Below are positions 22,522 through 29,275 of a stretch of 29,707 nt of DNA, in pieces. Source of the DNA: UBA6168 sp041752395. Its GTDB lineage: Bacteria > Bacteroidota > Bacteroidia > Chitinophagales > Saprospiraceae. The number at the start of each line of letters is the position of its first letter. Position 1 is the first letter of the stretch. The notes under the pieces are model-generated. The model had not been told where the DNA came from. It was given only the letters and a program-made list of their open reading frames with translations, and made no database searches. The stretch lies in contig JBGSWN010000231.1 of NCBI GenBank assembly GCA_041752395.1, forward strand, positions 1-29,707, written 5' to 3'. The translations under genes were made by a program, and so were the position numbers.

Positions 22522-24237
22522 TTATTCGGCATTCTCAAGTGCCATTTTTTCCTTAGTGACGCTCCAAACGTACTGCTTATTGAGTTGGTAAGTTTCCAGC
22601 CGATTGTGGTAAAAACAGAGCAACTTGAAATCTTGGCTTGCTAAATTTCCGTCTTCAAAAATCAACGGCTTTTCAATATGGTAAACGCCGAGATTTCTGA
22701 CCCCATCTAGCAACAGCTCCATCGGCTCGAAATAGATTTGATTGGAGAGCTTGATTTTTCCCTCTTTGTTCATTTTGATGAGAATTTCCTTGGTCTGGGA
22801 AACTATTTCTAGCATCAGTTCCAGCGGAAAAACGAAATCGTCCGGCGGGAGCCGGAGAACCCCAAATAGGTCCAAGTGGTCGTGCACCCTTCGCAAAATA
22901 TTGAAAGCCGCATAGGCAACCACGTGGCTGGTAAGCACGATATTTTCCTTGCGGTACCGCTCCACCAAACGGTCGGCCAGCATGATGGTGTATTCCGTTT
23001 CCCTTTGTAGGTTTTCATTCACTTTTCCATCTCCCATGAAATACTCGATGAGGTTGACTTGGTGGCCAAAACGGTCAAAGCTGTTGCCGTCGTCATCCAC
23101 AAAATTGCCCATCACATCAAGGGGTTTGCCGAAGGAAAGTGTAATCTCGGATGGCTGTGAGAAGAAAGTCCAGCCGAATTTCAATAATTTACGAAGGCTG
23201 TAAAATTCATCTTTGGAGCGCATGTAACGCTCCTTGCCTATGTAACTAAGGTGTTGTTCTATCAAATATTTTGCTTCCAGCACAAAATGGTAGCTCAAAA
23301 CCAACGGCACGATGAAGATTTTGTCCGCTTTTCCTTTCTGAAAAATGGTGCGTTGTGCCTCAACGGCTGTACCTAGCAAACCCATTTTTAGTTTATTTTC
23401 CAAAGCTCCAGAACGACTGCGGGTTCCGCCCGGGAAAAACAAACTGTTCGTACCCCGCTGAATGCTGAGGTTGGACATGGATTTGAGCGTTTCCAGGTAA
23501 ATCGGGTTTTTCTTTCGGCGGTCAACCCGGTAGGCACCCAGTCGGTTCATAAAATACGCAGTGTAGCCGGTATTGTACAAATTGAGACCAGCACCGTAGC
23601 TGAAAGATGGAATGCCCACAATTGTATCGAGTGCATAACCAATCAGCATGGAATCCAGGTTGGAGGAGTGGGTGGGCACGATGACGACGGTTCCTTTTGT
23701 CATCAAAGTTCGTATTTTTTCCACCTCGCCTTTGGTGAGTAGGCGCTCGTAAACCTTATATTTTGTTCCAAAAATCCGTTTCATATTCCGCCCAGCTGCT
23801 GTGTTCAGCAGGCGGTTGAAGAGAACGGTGAGGAATTTTCTGGCAAAAAGGAAGGTCGGAATGCGGAAAGTGCCGACAATCTCATCGCTGTAGCGATGGA
23901 TGATGCGACGAAGCAAGTCTTCCTCACGTGCTTTTTTCTCCTCTTCACTGATTTGCTCGTCGGGCTTGCCAAATAGTTTTTTGCTGATTTTGCGCCAGAA
24001 AACCCGGTCTTGCGGTGGGTCAACCTTCCACGGCTCTTCCTTCATGCGGATTCGCTCCTGGTAAACCGTTTTAGCGATGACATCGTCAAGCTCCTCACCA
24101 TGCAATTTCAGCACCCGGTTGAAGGTGTATTCGTCAATTTCTTCAATTAAATTTTTGCGGTCATCCAACAGCTTGTAAATCGGCCATTGGTCCATGTCCG
24201 GTATGACGTGCGGATATACTTTCGAGCCTTCGGTCAT
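22522..24237 (-). CDS. PlsB/PlsC-type glycerolipid acyltransferase
   Basis: The 571-aa protein carries an acyltransferase domain at about 150-400. Motif I is THSSNLDSM with H190 and D195 (HX4D, catalytic). Motif II is LGAYRVDRRKKNPIY. Motif III is FFPGGTRSRSGAL at about 267-279, with Gly where PlsC-type enzymes have Glu in PEGTR. Motif IV is IVPLVLSYHFVLE. Long N-terminal and C-terminal helical extensions make it more like the glycerol-3-phosphate acyltransferases (PlsB group) than the roughly 250-aa PlsC. It should acylate glycerol-3-phosphate or lysophosphatidate at the membrane to start phospholipid synthesis; no obvious membrane helix is seen. It is the last gene of the mrp-GNAT-NifU operon, 60 bp after the NifU gene, and ends at a strong terminator. 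Confidence 0.85.
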   Translation of the reverse strand: MTEGSKVYPHVIPDMDQWPIYKLLDDRKNLIEEIDEYTFNRVLKLHGEELDDVIAKTVYQERIRMKEEPWKVDPPQDRVFWRKISKKLFGKPDEQISEEEKKAREEDLLRRIIHRYSDEIVGTFRIPTFLFARKFLTVLFNRLLNTAAGRNMKRIFGTKYKVYERLLTKGEVEKIRTLMTKGTVVIVPTHSSNLDSMLIGYALDTIVGIPSFSYGAGLNLYNTGYTAYFMNRLGAYRVDRRKKNPIYLETLKSMSNLSIQRGTNSLFFPGGTRSRSGALENKLKMGLLGTAVEAQRTIFQKGKADKIFIVPLVLSYHFVLEAKYLIEQHLSYIGKERYMRSKDEFYSLRKLLKFGWTFFSQPSEITLSFGKPLDVMGNFVDDDGNSFDRFGHQVNLIEYFMGDGKVNENLQRETEYTIMLADRLVERYRKENIVLTSHVVAYAAFNILRRVHDHLDLFGVLRLPPDDFVFPLELMLEIVSQTKEILIKMNKEGKIKLSNQIYFEPMELLLDGVRNLGVYHIEKPLIFEDGNLASQDFKLLCFYHNRLETYQLNKQYVWSVTKEKMALENAE

Positions 24238-24297
24238 TGATTGATAAGTGGTAATGTCTGGTTTGCAATCATGGTTTTTAGGAAAAGCGCAAAATCG

Positions 24298-24561
24298 TTA
24301 TTCAACTTCGACCGGGTTGATGGCCTCCACATGCAGTATGCTTGGGATTTTGCTCTTTATGGCAAATTCGATTCCCGCCCGCATGGTCATCACGGACATG
24401 TTGCAGTTCTGGCAATTGCCCAGCCATTTTACGAGAACCGTCATGTCATCGGTGACGTCAACAACTTCAATATCGCCACCATCGGTCACCAAATGAGGGC
24501 GAACATCGTCCAGCGCATTGTTTATCCTAGCAATGAGGTCGGCTTTTTCTTGTGTCAACAT
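24298..24561 (-). CDS. NifU C-terminal-like Fe-S cluster scaffold/carrier
   Basis: The 87-aa protein is a stand-alone Nfu domain: RPHLVTDGGDIEVVDV, then GNCQNCNMSVMTMRAGIE with the cluster-binding C50-x-x-C53. Two subunits are expected to share a 4Fe-4S cluster through these Cys pairs and pass it to apo-enzymes in the cytoplasm. The length is that of the single Nfu domain; the N-terminal scaffold part of full NifU and the degenerate A-type part of NfuA are absent. It lies 11 bp after the GNAT gene and in the same operon as an Mrp ATPase, another Fe-S carrier, which supports a shared assembly role. Confidence 0.92.
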   Translation of the reverse strand: MLTQEKADLIARINNALDDVRPHLVTDGGDIEVVDVTDDMTVLVKWLGNCQNCNMSVMTMRAGIEFAIKSKIPSILHVEAINPVEVE

Positions 24562-24572
24562 TTTTTTATTAT

Positions 24573-25028
24573 TTAAACTAAACGCTTGAACATCAAATGG
24601 TTGTGATGGGTCTCGAAACCATTTTTTTCATAAAAACGAATAGCCTTATCGTTGGTTCTTACGGTTTCGAGCATGAAAGCTACGGAATCATTTTCAGGGT
24701 TGGTCTGCAAATACTCGAAAAATTGAGCACCTATGCCGCTGCTCCGAAATGCGGGCTTCACATACAGCTCGTCAATGTACAAAATATGACCTGAAAATTC
24801 GTTGCTCCAAAAGCGGTTCACGATGGAATATCCAATGGTTTCTTTTGCATTTTCAAAGATGAAAATCAAGCCAATGCTGGTCTCCGCTGTTAGTTGTTCA
24901 ACGCTAAGCGCCACTTTGGCTTCGGTCATTTCAGACGGTTTTAGGTCATCTTTGGAATACAATCCGAGCACCATTTGCGCCAACGCCTCAAAATCCTCTG
25001 ATCGGTATTTTCTGAAATTCACCTTCAT
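24573..25028 (-). CDS. GNAT family N-acetyltransferase
   Basis: The 151-aa protein is a single GNAT domain: an opening FRKYRSEDFEALAQMV, an IGYSIV strand, and motif A DELYVKPAFRSSGIGAQFF with the acetyl-CoA pyrophosphate-binding RSSGIG at about 95-100. A later motif ETVRTNDKAIRFYEKNGFE, in which N-x-x-A-x-x-F-Y is typical, completes the fold. It should move an acetyl group from acetyl-CoA to an amine, but the acceptor cannot be read from sequence. It starts 3 bp after the mrp stop and ends 11 bp before the NifU gene, so translational coupling is likely. Its presence inside an Fe-S operon is unexplained. Confidence 0.88.
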   Translation of the reverse strand: MKVNFRKYRSEDFEALAQMVLGLYSKDDLKPSEMTEAKVALSVEQLTAETSIGLIFIFENAKETIGYSIVNRFWSNEFSGHILYIDELYVKPAFRSSGIGAQFFEYLQTNPENDSVAFMLETVRTNDKAIRFYEKNGFETHHNHLMFKRLV

Positions 25029-25031
25029 TTC

Positions 25032-26126
25032 TCAACTTGTCATGTTGACTACTTTGGTGGGTTCCAATGACTCGTTGCGCACTGCAATCTGCCTCGCTGT
25101 GTTTTCAGCAATTTTCATAAATGCCTGTGCGACAATTGATTGCGGATTGGTAACCACTGGTTTTCCAGTGTCGCCCCCTTCCCGGATTCCCTGCACGATG
25201 GGCACTTGACCGAGCAAAACCGACTCCGACATTTTCGCCAGCCGCTGGCCGCCGCCTTCCCCAAAAAGGAAATATTTCCGTTCTGGCAAATCCTCTGGGG
25301 TGAACCAGGCCATGTTTTCCACAATGCCCAAAATCGGCACATTTACCGAAGGCAGCAGGAACATGTTCATCGCTTTCACGGCATCGGCCACGGCAACTTC
25401 CTGCGGGGTCGTCACCATCACCGCACCAGTTACGGGAACGGTTTGAACCAGCGTCAGTTGAATATCGCCAGTGCCAGGCGGCAAGTCAACGATGAGGTAA
25501 TCGAGGTCAGGCCAGACCACATCGTTGAAAAACTGCTTGATGATGGCACCCAACCTCGGCCCACGGAGCACCACCGCCTGCTCTGGCTCAATGATGAAAC
25601 CGATGGACATCACGGGCAGGTCGTAGGCCATGAGCGGGATGATTTTCGGCTGGCCGTGTATCTCCTGGATTCGGGGCCGCTGACCTTGCAGTCCAAGCAT
25701 GGTCGGAATGGATGGGCCGTACAAATCGGCATCGACGAGGCCCACTTTTGCACCCAGTTTTTTTAGGCCCAATGCCAAATTGACGGAAACCGTTGACTTT
25801 CCGACCCCCCCTTTGCCGGAGGCAACAGCGATGATATTCTTGATTTGCGGAACGGAACTTGATGACTCTTGTGAGCCTGCTGCCTTCGCCACTACATGCA
25901 CATTCACATTGGCCTCAGGAATGGCTTCCTTGATTGTTGCTACGCAATCAAAAATCAAATTGGACTTGTGCGGGCTGTTCAGCGAGGGAAGCACCAGGTT
26001 GAAATTGACGTTTTGCCCTTCTGTTTGCAGGTTTTCAACCATTCGGGCAGCTATCAAATCCTTGCCCGAAACAGGGTCTTTCACTTTGTAAAGTGCTTCA
26101 ACAATCAATTGCTTGTCAATCTCCAT
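25032..26126 (-). CDS. mrp: Mrp/ApbC/NBP35-family Fe-S carrier ATPase
   Basis: The 364-aa protein has an N-terminal MIP18/DUF59-type domain (residues 1-80, EALYKVKDPVSGKDLIAARM) and a P-loop NTPase domain. The deviant Walker A is ASGKGGVGKSTVSVNLAL (GKGGVGKS at 104-111), followed by GLVDADLYGPSIPTMLGL and LIVDLPPGTGD. These proteins bind a 4Fe-4S cluster between subunits and deliver it to targets. The usual C-terminal CxxC (in CPHC-like stretches) is missing: the corresponding place reads VENMAWFTPEDLPERKYFLFGEGG, so cluster binding through that motif is not possible here. The ATG is at 26124-26126 (MEIDKQLIVE). It is the first gene of a four-gene operon; its promoter faces ribF across an inverted repeat. 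Confidence 0.92.
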   Translation of the reverse strand: MEIDKQLIVEALYKVKDPVSGKDLIAARMVENLQTEGQNVNFNLVLPSLNSPHKSNLIFDCVATIKEAIPEANVNVHVVAKAAGSQESSSSVPQIKNIIAVASGKGGVGKSTVSVNLALGLKKLGAKVGLVDADLYGPSIPTMLGLQGQRPRIQEIHGQPKIIPLMAYDLPVMSIGFIIEPEQAVVLRGPRLGAIIKQFFNDVVWPDLDYLIVDLPPGTGDIQLTLVQTVPVTGAVMVTTPQEVAVADAVKAMNMFLLPSVNVPILGIVENMAWFTPEDLPERKYFLFGEGGGQRLAKMSESVLLGQVPIVQGIREGGDTGKPVVTNPQSIVAQAFMKIAENTARQIAVRNESLEPTKVVNMTS

Positions 26127-26146
26127 TCATTTATTTTTTTTCTGCG

Positions 26147-26154
26147 CAAAGGTA
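26147..26154 (-). promoter_or_regulatory. Candidate -7 promoter element TACCTTTG for the mrp operon
   Basis: Minus-strand TTACCTTTGCGC lies 21 bp before the mrp ATG and fits TAnnTTTGC. It is nearly identical to the lysC element. The left arm of the inverted repeat (26159-26190) covers where the -33 box should be. Confidence 0.6.
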
Positions 26155-26158
26155 ACAT

Positions 26159-26301
26159 GATTTACGGTTTACGATTTTGGATTTGCGATTGTTTATGACG
26201 GATTCAATTGCCACAACTGAAATTTCAACCCTTTGCCAACGGTGGTTTCTCAATAATTTGGGAATACATCGTAAATCGTAAATCCAAAATCGCAAATCCT
26301 A
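26159..26301. repeat. Inverted heptad arrays between divergent mrp and ribF
   Basis: The right arm (about 26272-26301) consists of heptads TAAATCG, TAAATCC, AAAATCG, CAAATCC. The left arm (26159-26190) is its reverse complement with a few changes: aligned cores read AATCG[C/T]AAATCCAAAATCG[T/C]AAA[C/T]C, about 24 of 28 bases identical. The spacer is about 83 bp with no ORF. Each arm ends only 3-5 bp from the -7 element of the gene it faces. Confidence 0.85.
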
Positions 26302-26303
26302 AT

Positions 26304-26311
26304 TACTTTTG
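26304..26311 (+). promoter_or_regulatory. Candidate -7 promoter element TACTTTTG for ribF
   Basis: TACTTTTG followed by CC fits TAnnTTTGC and ends only 5 bp before the ribF ATG (26317). If used, transcription would start at or next to the ATG, giving a leaderless or nearly leaderless mRNA. Confidence 0.5.
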
Positions 26312-26316
26312 CCGCC

Positions 26317-28314
26317 ATGAAATTGCATAAAGACCTCAACAACCTGCCTCAGTTCAGGAATGCGGTAATCACTATCGGTTCGTTCGATGGTGTGCATTGT
26401 GGTCATCTTAAAATTATCAAGAAGGTCAAAGACTTGGCGCTTGCCACGGGCGGTGAAAGTATCATTATCACTTTTCATCCGCACCCTCGTCAAATCATTT
26501 ATCCCAAGGACGACTCCCTCAAACTCATCACCACGACAGAGGAAAAGATCAGTTTGCTCGAAAAAACCGGGATTGACCACCTCGTCATTGTGCCGTTCAC
26601 CTTCGAGTTTTCACAGCTCAACGCTGACGAGTACATTCAGAAATTTCTGGTAGGTAAATTTGAACCAAAGCATATCGTCATCGGCTACGACCATCGGTTT
26701 GGGATGAATAGGCAAGGCGACATCAATTTTTTAAGGTGGCACGAGAAGAACCTTGGCTACAAAGTCGTTGAAATACAAAAAGCGGAGATTGATGAATTGG
26801 CGGTTAGTTCGACCCGTATCCGGGAGGCGGTAGAGTCGAGCGATGTAGAAACAGCTGCCCGGTTGCTCGGCAATTATTTCACCCTGACTGGCAAAGTGGT
26901 CAAGGGCCAACAAATTGGGGCTACCCTCGGCTACCCAACTGCCAACCTTGAAATCAAAGAATCCGCCAAGCTTTTTCCACCCGATGGCATTTATGCCTGC
27001 TTCGTAAAACACGACACCGAGCGCATGCCCGGCATGTTGTACATCGGTAAACGGCCTACGCTGAAGAAGTACCAAAACCGGACAGTGGAGGTCAATATTT
27101 TCGATTTTAAAAAATCCATTTACGAAGATGAGCTAGCGGTGGAACTCGTGCAGTTCATCCGGCCGGATGCTGAGTTCAAGGACTTGGAAGCGCTCAAATC
27201 GCAGATTTCCAAGGACCAAGCTGCGGCGGAATTGATTTTGCAAAAAGCTGAAAGTCAGGTAGTTGAATGGCAAAACTTGGAAAGACCCTCGGTGGGAGTG
27301 GTAATTTTGAATTACAACGGTAAGAATTTTCTCGAAAAACACTTGCCTTCGGTAATGGCCACTAAGTATCCAAATTGCCAGATTTATGTTGCCGACAATG
27401 CTAGCAAGGACGACTCGATAGATTACCTGAATAAACATTTTCAAAGTGCCAAAATCATTCAACTTGACCAAAATTATGGCTTCGCAAAAGGCTATAACCT
27501 CGCCCTGCAAGAACTTGACGAGGACTTTTTTGTGTTGCTGAATTCGGACGTGGAAGTGCCGGACAACTGGCTCGAACCTCTGGTGCAGGTGATGGAAAAA
27601 GATGCAACCATTGCCGCCATTCAACCAAAAATCAGGGCATTGGGAAAACCCGAATACTTTGAATATGCCGGTGCCGCAGGCGGTTGGATTGATTCGTTGG
27701 GTTATCCGTTTGCCCGTGGGCGCATTTTTGACACCGTTGAAAAGGACAATGGGCAGTACGACAATGCCGTGGAGATTTTCTGGGCTTCGGGTTGCTGTAT
27801 GATGGTGCGTGGCCCGCTTTTCAAGGGTTTCGGTGGATTTGACAACGATTTTTTTGCGCATTTGGAAGAAATTGACCTTTGTTGGCGCTTCAAGCGTGCT
27901 GGTTACAAGGTTGTTTTTACGCCAAAATCAACGGTATTCCACCTTGGCGGGGGTACTTTGGGCTATCATTCGCCCTATAAAACCTACCTCAATTTCCGTA
28001 ACAGCTACTACACTTTGCTAAAAAATGAAGGGGTCATCAAATTGGCTTTCCTCATTCCATTGCGCTTGATGATGGACACGTTAGCTGCTTTTAATTTTTT
28101 GATGCAGGCAAAATGGCTTCACGCACAAGCAGTGATTGCCGCCTTTTTTTCCGTGTTTTTGGCCTTGGTGCTTTTCATCAAAAAAAGGTTGGAACTTGAG
28201 ATTTTGTTGGATAAAATTAGAATATCACCACAATCCAACCGTCAAGGAATCTTGCCCGGCAGCATCGTCCTGAAGTATTTCGTTTTGGGTAAAAAGCTGT
28301 TCAGCAAGCTTTGA
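26317..28314 (+). CDS. ribF: RibF (riboflavin kinase/FAD synthetase) fused to a family 2 glycosyltransferase
   Basis: One uninterrupted 665-aa frame holds two complete proteins. Residues 1-310 are a full RibF: the nucleotidyltransferase signature IGSFDGVHCGH (21-31) and VSSTRIREAVESSD make FAD from FMN, and the riboflavin kinase part shows GATLGYPTANL, PPDGIYA and TVEVNIFDF. A short linker (QKAESQVVEWQNLER) leads to residues 324-665, a GT-A glycosyltransferase: VGVVILNYNGKNFLE, VADNASKDDS, QNYGFAKGYNLAL, the DxD-like LLNSDVEVPDNW, and FFAHLEEIDLCWRFKRAGY (the catalytic E/D region). Two hydrophobic helices near the C-terminus (IPLRLMMDTLAAFNFLM and AVIAAFFSVFLALVLFI) would tie it to the membrane. 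RibF makes FMN/FAD in the cytoplasm; the sugar donor and acceptor of the transferase are unknown. Fusion or a lost stop codon are both possible. Confidence 0.88.
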   Translation: MKLHKDLNNLPQFRNAVITIGSFDGVHCGHLKIIKKVKDLALATGGESIIITFHPHPRQIIYPKDDSLKLITTTEEKISLLEKTGIDHLVIVPFTFEFSQLNADEYIQKFLVGKFEPKHIVIGYDHRFGMNRQGDINFLRWHEKNLGYKVVEIQKAEIDELAVSSTRIREAVESSDVETAARLLGNYFTLTGKVVKGQQIGATLGYPTANLEIKESAKLFPPDGIYACFVKHDTERMPGMLYIGKRPTLKKYQNRTVEVNIFDFKKSIYEDELAVELVQFIRPDAEFKDLEALKSQISKDQAAAELILQKAESQVVEWQNLERPSVGVVILNYNGKNFLEKHLPSVMATKYPNCQIYVADNASKDDSIDYLNKHFQSAKIIQLDQNYGFAKGYNLALQELDEDFFVLLNSDVEVPDNWLEPLVQVMEKDATIAAIQPKIRALGKPEYFEYAGAAGGWIDSLGYPFARGRIFDTVEKDNGQYDNAVEIFWASGCCMMVRGPLFKGFGGFDNDFFAHLEEIDLCWRFKRAGYKVVFTPKSTVFHLGGGTLGYHSPYKTYLNFRNSYYTLLKNEGVIKLAFLIPLRLMMDTLAAFNFLMQAKWLHAQAVIAAFFSVFLALVLFIKKRLELEILLDKIRISPQSNRQGILPGSIVLKYFVLGKKLFSKL

Positions 28315-28360
28315 TTTCGCCAGGTTTTCATTTCATCAAAATTCACCTTGCACAACCGTT

Positions 28361-29194
28361 ATGAAGAATCTAACCTCCTTGTTTTTGTTGTTTGCTTGCG
28401 CAATTTTATTGTCCAGCACTTGCGAAAAGGCTCAGAAAACGGATAAAGTAAATGGCGATGAAACCTGTCTTGACCTCAAAAAAGCCGACCCTAAACGGAT
28501 GTGCACCGAAGAATACCAACCGGTTTGTGGCTGCAATGGCGTCACCTACGGCAACCAATGCGAGGCAGAACGGGCAGGAGTGAATTGGTTTACTGCCGGC
28601 AAATGCGGAGCGTGCATTGACCCAAAAAAAATCAACCCAACTGCAATTTGCACGATGGAATACCGGCCAGTTTGTGGGTGCAATAACATAACTTATGGCA
28701 ACCCTTGCGCAGCAAGAAATGCTGGGGTAATTAGTTTCAAAGACGGCGAGTGCGACGAATGCATTGACGTCAGCAAAATAGACTTGAACAAAGGGTGCCC
28801 CCGTGATTACAACCCCGTTTGTGGTTGTGACGGAAAGGTTTACAACAACGCTTGTTTGGCTGAAAAAGCTGGCCTCAAAAGCTGGAAAGATGGGGATTGC
28901 CATGACTGCATTGACCCCCAAAAAATCAGCAATGGCGGCTGTACAAAGGAGTACCGCCCGGTTTGTGGCTGTGATGGCAAGACTTACGGCAACCAGTGCA
29001 TGGCTGAGCGGGCTGGTTTGAAAACATGGACGGAAGGAGAATGTAACAGCAGTTGCATTGATCCGAATCCGCAAAAAACGGCTTGTGCTGATGTTTACGA
29101 ACCTGTCTGTGGCTGTGACGGCAAGACGTATTCGAACGAGTGTTCAGCAAAAAATGCCGGGGTGAAAAAATATTCGAAAGGGCCTTGCAAATAA
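28361..29194 (+). CDS. Exported protein with five Kazal-type protease inhibitor domains
   Basis: The 277-aa protein starts with an export signal (MKNLTSLFLLFACAILLSST); C21 could be a lipid-attachment Cys, but the lipobox is imperfect. Five Kazal domains follow at about C36-C82, C85-C131, C134-C180, C183-C228 and C232-C276. Each has six Cys and the core 'C-x-x-x-Y-x-PVCGC-x-x-x-x-Y-x-N-x-C'. Kazal domains block serine proteases by a substrate-like loop whose specificity depends on the P1 residue two positions after the second Cys; here P1 is E50, M99, R148, K196 and D244. The protein probably protects the cell surface from, or regulates, secreted or foreign proteases (inference). The next gene starts 81 bp downstream in the same direction. 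Confidence 0.92.
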   Translation: MKNLTSLFLLFACAILLSSTCEKAQKTDKVNGDETCLDLKKADPKRMCTEEYQPVCGCNGVTYGNQCEAERAGVNWFTAGKCGACIDPKKINPTAICTMEYRPVCGCNNITYGNPCAARNAGVISFKDGECDECIDVSKIDLNKGCPRDYNPVCGCDGKVYNNACLAEKAGLKSWKDGDCHDCIDPQKISNGGCTKEYRPVCGCDGKTYGNQCMAERAGLKTWTEGECNSSCIDPNPQKTACADVYEPVCGCDGKTYSNECSAKNAGVKKYSKGPCK

Positions 29195-29275
29195 AATTTG
29201 AGTGAAAGGCGCACTTTAAACGTCAATGAGAAATGAGAATTTAAAGCTATTTTTTGAAAACTAAACCTAGATGAC

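Noticed and set aside
24241..24576. Plus-strand open frame opposite the NifU-type gene
   Set aside because: It is antisense to a gene with a clear Nfu CxxC motif and has no recognisable features of its own.
26191..26316. FMN riboswitch before ribF
   Set aside because: The likely leader is almost absent and the spacer shows none of the conserved FMN riboswitch helices; the repeat arms account for the structure.
26731..27861. Minus-strand open frames inside the ribF-glycosyltransferase gene
   Set aside because: They lie opposite highly conserved enzyme motifs and show no domain, signal or start context.
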